From NCBI GenBank assembly GCA_016183425.1, contig JACPEP010000006.1, positions 62,001 through 126,000 on the forward strand: a stretch of 64,000 bases of DNA, written 5' to 3'. Both the position numbers and the translations under genes were made by a program. The DNA comes from Chloroflexota bacterium (lineage in GTDB: Bacteria; Chloroflexota; Dehalococcoidia; JACPEP01). Below, in pieces: positions 36,012-45,264 of the stretch (positions are counted from its first letter, which is position 1; the number at the start of each line of letters is the position of its first letter). The notes below the pieces were generated by a model. The model was given only the letters and a program-made list of their open reading frames with translations. It made no database searches and was not told the DNA's origin.

Positions 36012-37823
36012 ATGGTAACGTTGGGCGACGAGAAAGGGTTGCGCATCCTTATACCGGCCACTCATCCGGAACAGGCAGAGGACCTGTTCGCGGTTGCTTC
36101 CCGCGTCTTTCGCCGCCGCCTGGGCCGGGTGGTGGTTCTGGGGGTGGTGGAGGTACCTGATGGAAGCAACCTCTCTCTGGGGGCCCTTCAGGCCCGGGCA
36201 CAGCGCCAGTTCCTGGGCACGGTAGCGCCTTTGGGGGAGAAAGAGGGCATAGAGGTTAAAACGGTGGTTCGAGTTGCTCGTGAGGCGTGGCGCGGGATTC
36301 AGGAAGTGGTGGCGGAAGAGGGCATCCACCTGCTTCTCCTGGAGTGGATGGGGCAGCGGAAGCAAGAGGAGGGTCTTTTCGGCACCACCATTCGACGCCT
36401 GGCGGCCAGCCCGCCCTGCCACCTGGCGGTGGTGAAGCTAAGGGATATATCAGATTGTCGCAGCATCCTGGTTCCGGTACGAGGCGGCCCCCACGCCGAG
36501 TTGGCCCTGGAGCTGGCTTTGGCCCTCTCCGAAAGCCTCCCGGCAAAGGTTACCGTAATGAATGTCACCACCCAAATTGAAGAAAAGGGGCCCGATGATC
36601 TGATACCTCGAACCCAAAGACGGGAGCACGTACAACTGCTGAGGGTACCTTCTCCCTCGGTGGAGGAGGCCATCCTAGAGGAAGCTAAGAGGCATCAACT
36701 GGTGGTCATGGGCGCTTCGGCGGCCCTGGATGGGCATGATACCCTCTTTGGGGTCATACCAGAGGCCATTATGAGTCAGACCCAAGCTGCCGTTATCATC
36801 ACTAAAACCCGGGAGCCGGTCTATTCCAGCCCTTCCTTAGCTCAGGTGGAGCCGGTAGCGGCTCAGGTGGACAAGTGGTTTGCCGAGAACACCTTTCACG
36901 GCCGGGAATTCCGTGACTACGATGAGCTGCTTTACCTGAAGAGAAAGCAGGGCCTCACCATCAGCCTGGGACTGCCCGCCCTCAACGAAGAGGATACCAT
37001 CGGCACTGTCCTCCGCGTGGTGAAGGGGGAGCTTATGGAACATTGTCCCCTTCTGGATGAGATCGCCGTGCTGGATGGCGGCTCCACCGACCGGACGATG
37101 CCCATTGCCCGGGGCTGGGGAGTGCCTGTCTACTATCACAAGGAGGTCCTGGCAAGGTATTCCCGCCGTCCCGGCAAAGGAGACGCCCTGTGGAAGAGCC
37201 TCTATTTCCTTAAGGGGGACATCTTGCTGTGGATTGATACCGATATTATGAATATCCATCCCCGTTTCATCTGCGGCGTCCTGGGGCCCCTGCTGAGGGA
37301 GGAGCACATTCAATACGTTACCTCCTTTTACGGGCGGGCCATGCAGCCCTCGGACTACTATCAGGGGGAGTCCGACCCGGTGGCCCACCTGGTGGCCCGG
37401 CCCCTCATCAACCTGTTTTTCCCCCAGCTTTCAGGACTGGTGGAGCCCCCCAGCCGAGAGCACGGCGGCCGGCGCCGTGCTCTGGAGCAGGTTCCCTTCT
37501 TCTCTGGCTTTGGTGTGGAGATGGGGCTTCTCTTGGACATGTGGGCGCGCTTTGGACTCAAAGCCATCGGTCAGTCGGACCTGGAGGATAGGGTTCAGCG
37601 AGACCTGCCCCTTATCGTCCATTGGCGACGCTCTTTTGGCGTCATACAGGCGATAATGAAGCGGGTGGAGCAGCAGAGAAGGGTCAGCCTTCTGGAGGGA
37701 ACCGACCTGAGCATGAAGCTCCTTCGCTATGAGCAGGATCGCCTCTATCTGGAGCTCCAGGAGGTAGAAGAGACGGAGCTACCCCCCATGGTTACCGTGC
37801 CCGAATACAGCCCTCGGAGGTAA
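36012..37823 (+). CDS. Universal stress protein domains fused to a GpgS-like GT2 glycosyltransferase
   Basis: 603 aa. Residues about 5-285 resemble two Usp-type alpha/beta domains (ILIPATHPEQAEDLF; SILVPVRGGPHAELALELALALSE; VVMGAS). From about residue 310 a GT2 domain resembles glucosyl-3-phosphoglycerate synthase: SLGLPALNEEDTIGTVL, LDGGSTDRT, RRPGKGDALWKSL and the metal-binding WIDTDIMN, then GFGVEMGLL. GpgS makes the precursor of glucosylglycerate, a compatible solute. A Usp fusion suggests stress control of the synthase. Usp domains may be degenerate; ATP motifs are not clear. Confidence 0.82.
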   Translation: MVTLGDEKGLRILIPATHPEQAEDLFAVASRVFRRRLGRVVVLGVVEVPDGSNLSLGALQARAQRQFLGTVAPLGEKEGIEVKTVVRVAREAWRGIQEVVAEEGIHLLLLEWMGQRKQEEGLFGTTIRRLAASPPCHLAVVKLRDISDCRSILVPVRGGPHAELALELALALSESLPAKVTVMNVTTQIEEKGPDDLIPRTQRREHVQLLRVPSPSVEEAILEEAKRHQLVVMGASAALDGHDTLFGVIPEAIMSQTQAAVIITKTREPVYSSPSLAQVEPVAAQVDKWFAENTFHGREFRDYDELLYLKRKQGLTISLGLPALNEEDTIGTVLRVVKGELMEHCPLLDEIAVLDGGSTDRTMPIARGWGVPVYYHKEVLARYSRRPGKGDALWKSLYFLKGDILLWIDTDIMNIHPRFICGVLGPLLREEHIQYVTSFYGRAMQPSDYYQGESDPVAHLVARPLINLFFPQLSGLVEPPSREHGGRRRALEQVPFFSGFGVEMGLLLDMWARFGLKAIGQSDLEDRVQRDLPLIVHWRRSFGVIQAIMKRVEQQRRVSLLEGTDLSMKLLRYEQDRLYLELQEVEETELPPMVTVPEYSPRR

Positions 37824-37828
37824 CGATG

Positions 37829-40036
37829 CTACTCCAGGCTGCCTTTATGGGGTAACACCCCCTTTATAAAGGCGGGCGCCCACCAATTCAGGTCTCCCAG
37901 GAGGCGCATAGTGGCGGGAACCACCAGAGCGCGCACCAGGGTAGCATCGATGAAGACCGCCAGCGCCAAAGCCACCCCCATGGATTTGATGAGGACGATG
38001 TCCGCCAGGGCGAAGGAACCCAGCACCAGTACCATAACGAGAGCGGCTCCGGTGATAATGCGCCCACTGCGCTGCAGGCCCAGGGCCACGCTGGCCGTGT
38101 TGTCCCCGCTCTCGTCGTAAGCTTCTTTGATTCGGCTGAGGAGGAAAACCTCGTAGTCCATACTCAAGCCAAAGACGGTGCAGAACATGAGGATGGGCAG
38201 GGTGGCCTCCACCAGGCCTTGAGGCGTGAAGTTAAGCACCCCGGCAAAGTGCCCCTCCTGAAAGATGTACACCAGCGCCCCGTAGCTGGCCATGATGCTC
38301 AAGGCGTTCATAAACACTGCCTTTAGAGGCAGAACCACGGAGCGGAAAAGGAGAAACAAGGCGACATAGATAATTCCTACTACCATGAGTATCGCCCGGG
38401 GAAAGTCCTGGTACAGCCCATCTACCACGTCCTTGATGATAGCGCTGGTGCCGGTCACAGATACCTTCAGATCGCCTCCCGGCGTCATTTGTCGAATCCG
38501 CTGCACCAAGGCCTGGCTCTCCCCGGACATGGGCTTGGTGTGGATTACTACTCGCAGCATGGTCGCCTTATCTCCGCCCAGGCTCTTCACCGCTTTGGTT
38601 ATCTCCGGGGACCACTGGGACGGCTGCGAGTACAGGGCCATGTATTGCTCTTTGGTCAGCCGAGGATCCAGGGTAACGAGGCTGGTCACCCTGGCCACGT
38701 CCTTTTCTTTGGCGATCCCCTGAGCCAACTCGTAAAGGGCGGCCACGTTCTCGGGACGAAGAACCCCCTTGTCCGACTGGACGACCACCAGGATAGGGGA
38801 TTGTTCCCCGGCCCCAAATTTCTCTTCTAAAAGGTTGAAGCCGCGGCGAGAATCCACCCAGGGGGGTAGGGCGCTGGCATCCACCGAGCCCAGTTGCACA
38901 CTCAGGAAGGGAATGCCCAGGGCGGAAAGAAAGAGGAAGAGGGGTACCAGCACCAGCACGGGATGCTTCATCACCCCCAGGGCCAGCCGGTGCCATAATG
39001 TGCCGCCCTGGGCAGGAATGCGGATGAGGGAGAGGGAGTTCACCCGTCTCCCCAGTAGGGAGAGGAGGGCGGGGAGGAAGGTCAGTGCCGCCATTACGGA
39101 TACCAGAACCACCAGACCACCGCCGATGCCCAGGGAGCGGAGCATCGTGGAGTTGAAGGTCAAGAGCCCCATAAGGCCAAAGAATACCGTGGCCCCAGAG
39201 AAGAAGACCGCCCGTCCTGCGGTGGCGGTGGCCACGGCCACCGCCTCGGCCACCCCCCGCCGATTCAGCTCCTCTCGGAAGCGGCTGACGATGAAAAGGG
39301 AGTAATCTATGCCCACCCCCAGCCCTAGCATGGAGGCCATGTTCAGCACAAAGATGGACATGGTGGTGACCTGGGCCAGGAAGTAAATCAGGGCCAGGGT
39401 GGTGAACACCGCCACCCCGCCCATGGCCACCGGAGCCCCGGCGGCCACTAAGGCGCCGAAGATGAGGAGCAGGGCTACCAGAGCTAAGGGGAAGGTATAA
39501 ATTTCCGCCCGCTGTAGGTCATTTTCGCTCACCTTTTGAATGTCGTAGGCGGTGGCAAAGGGCCCGGCCACGTGTGTTTCCAGCTCCACGGGCTTGATGG
39601 CCTCTCTGAGCTTTGGTACAAGATTCATAGCGGTATCGGCATCTACGTTGAGGTTAACCAACGCGTAGGTCGTTGTGCCATCGGGGGAGATAAGGCTGGG
39701 ATCCCCTGAGGAGGCATAGGTCTCTATGCCGCTCACCTCTCTCATACCTTTTAGGCCGGCTAAAGCCGTGTCCATCTGCTGAAGGAAGCGGGGGTCGGTG
39801 GCAGGGAGGGAGGGGCTGCTGAAAACGACTTGAAGCGAGCTGGGGCTTGTCCCCAACTCCCGATTCAGGACATCAAAAGCCCGTGCTGATTCGCTGTCCG
39901 GATTTGTATAGCCACCGGCCTTGAGGACCCCCGATACCTGGGGGACAAAGATGAGACTGGCGCCGAAGATCACCGCCCATAGGAGGAGTACCCACCAGCG
40001 GGCGCGAACCACAAAACTACCCAGGCGATAGAACAT
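37829..40036 (-). CDS. MMPL/RND family exporter
   Basis: 735 aa with two MMPL halves, about 12 membrane helices and two large extracytoplasmic loops. GVGIDYSLFIVSRFREEL and FGLSMDYEVFLLSRIKEAYD are the paired MMPL signatures holding the transport Asp residues. It exports lipids or hydrophobic molecules using the proton gradient. It converges with the Usp-GpgS gene (five-base gap) and is divergent from the MFS genes, sharing a 129-base promoter region. Confidence 0.93.
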   Translation of the reverse strand: MFYRLGSFVVRARWWVLLLWAVIFGASLIFVPQVSGVLKAGGYTNPDSESARAFDVLNRELGTSPSSLQVVFSSPSLPATDPRFLQQMDTALAGLKGMREVSGIETYASSGDPSLISPDGTTTYALVNLNVDADTAMNLVPKLREAIKPVELETHVAGPFATAYDIQKVSENDLQRAEIYTFPLALVALLLIFGALVAAGAPVAMGGVAVFTTLALIYFLAQVTTMSIFVLNMASMLGLGVGIDYSLFIVSRFREELNRRGVAEAVAVATATAGRAVFFSGATVFFGLMGLLTFNSTMLRSLGIGGGLVVLVSVMAALTFLPALLSLLGRRVNSLSLIRIPAQGGTLWHRLALGVMKHPVLVLVPLFLFLSALGIPFLSVQLGSVDASALPPWVDSRRGFNLLEEKFGAGEQSPILVVVQSDKGVLRPENVAALYELAQGIAKEKDVARVTSLVTLDPRLTKEQYMALYSQPSQWSPEITKAVKSLGGDKATMLRVVIHTKPMSGESQALVQRIRQMTPGGDLKVSVTGTSAIIKDVVDGLYQDFPRAILMVVGIIYVALFLLFRSVVLPLKAVFMNALSIMASYGALVYIFQEGHFAGVLNFTPQGLVEATLPILMFCTVFGLSMDYEVFLLSRIKEAYDESGDNTASVALGLQRSGRIITGAALVMVLVLGSFALADIVLIKSMGVALALAVFIDATLVRALVVPATMRLLGDLNWWAPAFIKGVLPHKGSLE

Positions 40037-40069
40037 CTCACCTCCCTGCTATCAAGACTGGTATTCGGT

Positions 40070-40098
40070 TTGACAAAAGAGCCAAAAGCAATTATAAC
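40070..40098 (+). promoter_or_regulatory. Promoter of the MFS gene run, overlapping a minus-strand -10
   Basis: TTGACA (40070-40075), 17-base spacer and TATAAC (40093-40098) on the plus strand. The minus strand reads TATAAT at 40096-40091, a possible -10 for the MMPL gene, so the two divergent promoters may compete. Confidence 0.6.
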
Positions 40099-40165
40099 AA
40101 ACTCATCGTTTCTGCGAGCAGGGTGTTTTGCATAGCATGAGAGAAAAGGGCACGACAGGCACCTT

Positions 40166-41407
40166 ATGACAATCCCCACGAAGGAAGCGAGGCCCTCTCC
40201 GTACCGATGGGTAGTTATCAGTATGCTGTGGGGGCTGAACGTTATCGAGCCGATAACCCTTCAGTCCCTGGGCGTCATGCTGCCCGCCATCACCCAGGAT
40301 CTCTCAGTAACCCCCAGCCAGGCGGGGTTGTTGGGGGCGGCCGCCTGGTTGGGCCGGGCCCTTTTCTCCATTCCCTTTAGCGCCTGGCTTTCCCGCTACG
40401 GTCCGCGCCGCCTGGTGGGGGGCGCTATCCTGACCGCCGTTGTTCTCGTTTTCCTCCAGGGCCTTTCCCCGGCCTATGGTTTTCTGTTGGCCAGCCGCGT
40501 GGCGCTGGTGGTGGTGCTGGTGGCCGAAGTGCCCGCCCGGCCCCTTCTTATTCAGCAGTGGTTTCCCCGCCGTGAGATCTCCCTGGTCAACGGCATATAC
40601 TCTGCCCTTAACGGTACCGGGGTGGCCACGGCGGTGGTGTTAACCCCCTTCCTTCTTCTGGCTCTGGGAGGATGGCGCAACACATTGTATGCCTATGCTG
40701 TCCTCTTTGCCCTGGGTGCCCTTTTGTGGATCCTTTTGGCTCGAGAGGGCCGTAGCGAAGAGTATCAGTCGAGATACTTGGCCCAAAAAAGAACGCCCCT
40801 GATGGCGGTGATGAAGTATCGGGAGCTGTGGCTCCTGGCGTTGGGACAGTTGGGGGGCTATATAGCCTGGTCCGCCCGTCTCACCTTCTACCCCACCTTC
40901 ATGCTGGCTGCCTATCAAATGCCCATTACCACCTCCGGGTTCATTCTGGCCATGCACCAGTTGGGCTACATCGTCGGGTGCTTCATTTCCGGCATCGTAG
41001 CCGAGAAGGTGGGCTACCGTCGCCCCCTTATCTATATACCGGGTATCCTCATGCCCCTTTTCTCCTTTGGACTTCTGGTCACCAGTTGGGTGCCTCTGTT
41101 GGCCTTTTTCGCCGTGGCCAGCGGTCTTATCTGGCTTTTTAACCCCATCATCCATACCATTCCCTACGAGCTGCCGGGGATAAAGCCTCGGGAGGTGGCG
41201 GTGGCCTCCGCCTTTGTCGCCACCGCTATGATGGGCGGGGGCAGCCTGGGTCCCTTACTGGCGGGGGTGCTCTATCAGGGGCTGGGCTCCCTCTACACCG
41301 CCCTGGCCATAACCTGCATCTTTCCGGGCCTCTACTTCGTCACTGGCATGTTGATCCCTGAAACAGGCCGTCGCGCCCGGGAAGCTACCCGAGTCACCAG
41401 TTTATGA
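40166..41407 (+). CDS. MFS transporter (tandem 1)
   Basis: 413 aa, 12 predicted helices, CynX/NimT-like branch of the major facilitator superfamily. Conserved RWVVISMLWGLNVIEPI at the start, PSQAGLLGAAAWLGRAL and a LIQQWFPRREI loop are shared by all three tandem paralogues, as is the late IHTIPYELPGIKPREVAVA block. Substrate unknown. First of a tight run with seven-base spacing to the next gene. Confidence 0.9.
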   Translation: MTIPTKEARPSPYRWVVISMLWGLNVIEPITLQSLGVMLPAITQDLSVTPSQAGLLGAAAWLGRALFSIPFSAWLSRYGPRRLVGGAILTAVVLVFLQGLSPAYGFLLASRVALVVVLVAEVPARPLLIQQWFPRREISLVNGIYSALNGTGVATAVVLTPFLLLALGGWRNTLYAYAVLFALGALLWILLAREGRSEEYQSRYLAQKRTPLMAVMKYRELWLLALGQLGGYIAWSARLTFYPTFMLAAYQMPITTSGFILAMHQLGYIVGCFISGIVAEKVGYRRPLIYIPGILMPLFSFGLLVTSWVPLLAFFAVASGLIWLFNPIIHTIPYELPGIKPREVAVASAFVATAMMGGGSLGPLLAGVLYQGLGSLYTALAITCIFPGLYFVTGMLIPETGRRAREATRVTSL

Positions 41408-41414
41408 ATATGGG

Positions 41415-42650
41415 TTGAGAGTGATGGGATCCGGAGAGGGAATGAGATACCGCTGGGTTATAGGGGCCCTCTTTTTTGGTGCCATTTACGGTACCATGCT
41501 CTTTTCCTACTCTTTGGGCATGATGTTGCCGGAGATGACCAAAGAGTTGGGTCTGACTCCCCTTCAAGTGGGTTGGCTGGGCTCGGCGGCCTGGCTCATT
41601 AGTGCCGCTTTGTCAATACCTCTGGGTGTCTGGCTTTCTGGCTACAGCCCAAAAAGGCTGATGGCCTTGGCTCTTTTCATCGGTGGCCTGAGCCTATTAC
41701 TCCAGGGATGGGCGCGAAACTTCGTCACTCTTCTGGTTGGCCGCCTGGCTATGTCCGCCGTTCTGGTTGCCCGCTCGCCCAGCCAGACCCTCCTCATACA
41801 GCAGTGGTTTCCCCGTCAGGAAATACCCTTCGTTAACGGGCTCAACAGCGCCTTCAGCGGCACGGGCGTTATTACGGCCCTGGCCCTGACCCCTTTGCTC
41901 CTCATTCTTTTCTCCGGCTGGAGAAGCATCTTTTTCGCCACCGCCCTCATTTTCTTCCTTCTGGCTCTGGCGTGGCTCGTTTTCGGCCGAGAGCGAATCA
42001 CCCCGGAATATCGGGCCCGCCTCGCTTCCCAGGAGCGCAGCCCGATCGCTGCCCCCTTGAGGTACAAAGAGCTGTGGATTCTGGGACTGGGGGAGGTGGG
42101 GTGCTTCGCTACCTGGACAGGACGTATAGTCTTCTGGCCCATCTATGCCCTAGAAAGCTACGCCATGCCGTTGCCTCTCATCGGCATTATTATGGCCATC
42201 CACGAGGTTGGCTATATCCTCAGCGCCCTGGTCTCCGGGTACCTATCCAGCCGGCTGAGGCAGCGCCGTATTTTCGTTTGGGCGCCGGGGATAGCGATGC
42301 CCTTCCTCGCCTTCAGCCTCCTTATCACCGATTCCGTGCCCCTTTTGATCCTGCTATCCTTCCTTAATGGGTTCACCTGGACCTTTCAACCCATTGTGTA
42401 TACGGTGCCCTTCGATCTGCCGGGAGTAAAGCCGCGAGAGGTGGCGGTGGCCACCGCCTTCCTTTCCACCTTTATGACAGTGGGCTCGGCTTTGGGGCCC
42501 CTCATGATAGGTGCTATCTACCAGGGGACGGGGTCTCTCTTTATGGCTCTCGCCATAAGCTGCATCCCTCCTTTGGGGATGGCCCTGGCCGCGCCATCGG
42601 TGCCGGAGGCGCGTCCCCGTCCCGTGGCGGAGGGGGGGCTGGTTCCATGA
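41415..42650 (+). CDS. MFS transporter (tandem 2)
   Basis: 411 aa, 12 helices, paralogue of its neighbours: LIQQWFPRQEIPFVNGL, YKELWILGLGEVGCFATW and VYTVPFDLPGVKPREVAVA. The ORF opens at an upstream start codon 41415 whereas ATG 41424 and ATG 41442 are alternatives; I keep the longest. It overlaps the third copy by four bases. Confidence 0.88.
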   Translation: MRVMGSGEGMRYRWVIGALFFGAIYGTMLFSYSLGMMLPEMTKELGLTPLQVGWLGSAAWLISAALSIPLGVWLSGYSPKRLMALALFIGGLSLLLQGWARNFVTLLVGRLAMSAVLVARSPSQTLLIQQWFPRQEIPFVNGLNSAFSGTGVITALALTPLLLILFSGWRSIFFATALIFFLLALAWLVFGRERITPEYRARLASQERSPIAAPLRYKELWILGLGEVGCFATWTGRIVFWPIYALESYAMPLPLIGIIMAIHEVGYILSALVSGYLSSRLRQRRIFVWAPGIAMPFLAFSLLITDSVPLLILLSFLNGFTWTFQPIVYTVPFDLPGVKPREVAVATAFLSTFMTVGSALGPLMIGAIYQGTGSLFMALAISCIPPLGMALAAPSVPEARPRPVAEGGLVP

Positions 42651-43900
42651 GCCGGAAAGCCGCCATCCAAATTCGAGAAGCCCCGTCAAAGGCGTCTCCC
42701 TACCGTTGGGTGGTTCTGGCGGCCTTCTGTGCCGTGGACCTAGCCACCATGCTATCCTCCCAGTCCATGGGGGTGATGCTCCCCGCTATGAAGGTAGACC
42801 TATCCCTTTCCCCCTTCCAGATGGGGTTGCTCGGTGCCTCCTCTTGGATGGGTACCTTCCTCTTTGCCATTCTCTTTGGCGCAGGGCTGTCTCGCTACAG
42901 TCCCAAGAAGGTTACCTTCTTCACCGCCATCAGCGGCAGTATCTTGGCCTTTTTTCAAGGAATGGCCCAAAGCTTCCTGGGACTTTTCATCCCCCGCTTC
43001 GGGGCCGTCGTCGCCTCGGTGGGTCGTATGTCCGCCCGCACCATCATAATCCAGCAATGGTTTCCGCTGCATCAGGTGGTATTGGCCACCGGCATTAACT
43101 CAGCCACCAGTGGCATTGCCTTAGCTATAGCCACCGGGTTGACACCATTCCTCCTCATTGCCTTGGGAGGGTGGCGGAGTACTTTTTATCTCTACAGTCT
43201 GCTTCTGCTCGTGATGAGCGGTGTGTGGCTGGTGGTGGGCCGCCAGAGGGTCACTCCCAGCTTTCAGCAAGGCCTTACCTCCCAGCAAGATAGTCCTTTG
43301 AGAATTATCTGGCGACACAAGATGCTTTGGCTGCTGGGCTTAGGCTCTATGGGATGCAACCTGGGCTGGGGAGCGCGCATGGTTTTCTGGCCTACCTACA
43401 TGCTGGAGGCCTATAGAATGCCGGTCACCATCTCCGGACTCATGTGGAGCGTCCACGAGGTAGGCTACATACTGGGCAGTGTGGGCGCGGGCTGGATAGC
43501 CAATCGGGTAAAGGTGCGCAACCCCCTCATCTGGCTGCCGGGGTTTTTCATCCTTCTCTTCGCCCTGGGGATGCTCTCCACCGGCAACGTGCTTTTATTG
43601 GCCCTTTTTACCTTTAGCGGTGGCTTCTCGTGGTTTTTCAACCCTATTATCCATAGCATGCCCTATGAGTTGCCGGGCGCCAAGCCCCAGGAGGTGGCGG
43701 TGGCGGTGGCGTTCTTGAGAACGATGACTACCTTTGGCTCCACCATCGGCCCCATCCTGGCCGGGCTCCTGTATCAGACCACCGGCTCTCTCTACTGGGC
43801 GCTGGTGATTACCAGCTTGTCTCCGATACTGACGGTAATAGCTGGCCTCATTATGCCCGAGCGGGAGCCCCGGCAGAGGGAGGGAATGGGCCACCTTTAA
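42647..43900 (+). CDS. MFS transporter (tandem 3)
   Basis: 417 aa, 12 helices, third paralogue: SKASPYRWVVLAAFCAVDL, IIQQWFPLHQVVLATGINS and IHSMPYELPGAKPQEVAVAV. It begins in an ATGA overlap with copy 2 and ends where the next gene starts (TAATG), indicating one transcript and tight coupling. Confidence 0.9.
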   Translation: MSRKAAIQIREAPSKASPYRWVVLAAFCAVDLATMLSSQSMGVMLPAMKVDLSLSPFQMGLLGASSWMGTFLFAILFGAGLSRYSPKKVTFFTAISGSILAFFQGMAQSFLGLFIPRFGAVVASVGRMSARTIIIQQWFPLHQVVLATGINSATSGIALAIATGLTPFLLIALGGWRSTFYLYSLLLLVMSGVWLVVGRQRVTPSFQQGLTSQQDSPLRIIWRHKMLWLLGLGSMGCNLGWGARMVFWPTYMLEAYRMPVTISGLMWSVHEVGYILGSVGAGWIANRVKVRNPLIWLPGFFILLFALGMLSTGNVLLLALFTFSGGFSWFFNPIIHSMPYELPGAKPQEVAVAVAFLRTMTTFGSTIGPILAGLLYQTTGSLYWALVITSLSPILTVIAGLIMPEREPRQREGMGHL

Positions 43901-44667
43901 TGGTACTGGGGGAAGAATCGAGCCCGACGGCCGGGGCTGGCGGCGCCTTGGCTACCCTCTTTTTCACATTGGCTCTTGTCCCCGCCCTGTTGGTTTATAA
44001 CCTGTTTCTCCTGACCTCCCCTCCGGTTGCCCAGCCCCTGGCTGCCTTCGTCATCGGTGAGGTGTCCCAAATAGACGGGGTGGTAGCTCAAGTTCGGACC
44101 CAGCTCGAATCCTCGCCCCGGCCAGAGGACCCTTTCCTCGTGCCCGATTTCCCTTTGGAGGTGTGGCTGGAACCCCAGGAGGCGGCTAGCAAAACACCTA
44201 TCCAGCTAAGGGACTACATCCTCCACGAGGCGGCCGGTGGCGTTTACCAAGGGAGGCTATCGTCTCCTTCTGGGCGGGACGCCGTGGCCAGCAAGAATCC
44301 CGTGTTCTGGTCTTTGGCAGGAATCTTGAGCTACCAGGGGCATCGTTTCCTGGGCCGGGTTCTTCTCTGGGTGTCTGCGGTAGCTGCTTTCCTGGGGCTG
44401 GCTGTCATTGTTCTTGAGCCTGGGTGGGGAAAGTCCCTGGGGGTGGGCTTCACCTTGGCCAGCTTTCCTTTGCTGGCGTTGTCCGTTTTAGGGGGGTGGA
44501 GGGTGGCTGCTCTGGCTCAGGGGCAGGAAGATGCTTTCTTGGCCGCCATGCTGAAGGCAGTTTCGATCATTCTCTATCATACGGGATGGAACTACCTTCT
44601 TTTCCTGGGTTTGGGGGTGGGGCTGTACCTGGTGGGCTATCTGGCTCCTCGCTGGAGGCTACGCTGA
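43900..44667 (+). CDS. Membrane protein of unknown function
   Basis: 255 aa. One N-terminal helix (about 19-41), an external acidic stretch of roughly 100 residues containing PFLVPDFPLEVWLEP, then four helices from about 150 to 250. No family recognised. Its ATG overlaps the stop of the third MFS gene, so it is co-expressed and could be an accessory of those transporters; that is an inference from spacing only. Confidence 0.7.
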   Translation: MVLGEESSPTAGAGGALATLFFTLALVPALLVYNLFLLTSPPVAQPLAAFVIGEVSQIDGVVAQVRTQLESSPRPEDPFLVPDFPLEVWLEPQEAASKTPIQLRDYILHEAAGGVYQGRLSSPSGRDAVASKNPVFWSLAGILSYQGHRFLGRVLLWVSAVAAFLGLAVIVLEPGWGKSLGVGFTLASFPLLALSVLGGWRVAALAQGQEDAFLAAMLKAVSIILYHTGWNYLLFLGLGVGLYLVGYLAPRWRLR

Positions 44668-44698
44668 TCAATTGAGATTGCTTAAAAAAGATAATATT

Positions 44699-44735
44699 TG
44701 GGGGTGATTTCAAGGCGATATTAAACAGTCTCTTT
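44699..44735 (+). repeat. Short dispersed repeat, copy 1
   Basis: TTTGGGGGTGATTTCAAGG followed by GATATTAAACAGTC; the same string with one difference occurs at 50053-50088. It lies just upstream of the tRNA promoter. Confidence 0.7.
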
Positions 44736-44757
44736 ACCGGTGAGGTGGCGACAAAGA

Positions 44758-44786
44758 TTGATATGCTCTTAGCCGTGTGCTACCCT
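44758..44786 (+). promoter_or_regulatory. tRNA-Gly promoter
   Basis: TTGATA (44758-44763), 17-base spacer and TACCCT (44781-44786) with TGC before it, ending nine bases from the tRNA 5' end. Confidence 0.5.
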
Positions 44787-44795
44787 AAGTATTAA

Positions 44796-44871
44796 GCGGG
44801 AGTAACTCAGTTGGTAGAGTCCCTGCCTTCCAAGCAGGTTGTCGCGGGTTCGAATCCCGTCTCCCGCTCCA
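44796..44871 (+). tRNA. tRNA-Gly (anticodon TCC)
   Basis: A 76-base cloverleaf: acceptor GCGGGAG/CTCCCGC, D-arm with AACTCAGTTGGTAGAGT, anticodon arm CCTGC-CTTCCAA-GCAGG with TCC as anticodon, and T-arm GCGGGTTCGAATCCCGT. The discriminator base T is followed by an encoded CCA. It reads GGA/GGG glycine codons. Confidence 0.97.
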
Positions 44872-44919
44872 CAATAGGGCTAGTACTTGGTTGCGTAGAA
44901 GTCTAAACATTTCCTCGCC

Positions 44920-44993
44920 CCTCTGTGGGAGAGGATTAAGGTGAGGGGGCTTCAATTTCACCCTCACCCGGACCTCTCCCATCAAGGGAGAGG
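44920..44993. repeat. Long imperfect inverted repeat
   Basis: Arms of about 30 bases (44920-44947 and 44961-44993) built from CCTCTC..GGGAGAGG and GGTGAGGG/CCCTCACC blocks around a short loop. This is a common type of intergenic palindrome; related GACCCCCTCTCC text recurs at 50002-50030. The remainder of 44994-45170 holds only a fragment resembling the CCTGAGC repeat near 45048-45085. Confidence 0.65.
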
Positions 44994-45178
44994 TGATTCT
45001 TCTTATCGATTAGGCATTTATGCAAGGCGGGGAAACCCTTCTTCCCCGCTCATCCTGAGCGTGTCGAAGGAGGAGCGGATTGTTCAAGAAATTTCGAAGA
45101 CAGGAGACTAGTACAGTCCCTCCCAGTGGGCCGGCTCTCTTATTTTTGGGGCCCAGCAATTTTTCCCCCACAAAAGTA

Positions 45179-45207
45179 TTGACAAGGTAACAAAATCGTG
45201 ATAAACA
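45179..45207 (+). promoter_or_regulatory. Promoter of the ComQXP-like locus
   Basis: Perfect -35 TTGACA (45179-45184), 17-base spacer and TAAACA (45202-45207) with a TGA before it; the -10 is weak. Predicted start is about 50 bases before the precursor ATG, in an AT-rich leader. Confidence 0.5.
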
Positions 45208-45264
45208 TGTGTACTAGATTAAGCTTGCAAGACGCGGGTAAATCAAAAAAAGGAGGAGGGTCAC

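Noticed and set aside
44785-44985. Minus-strand frame encoding HLNPLPQRGE-like text
   Set aside because: This is translation of a common intergenic palindrome and overlaps the tRNA.
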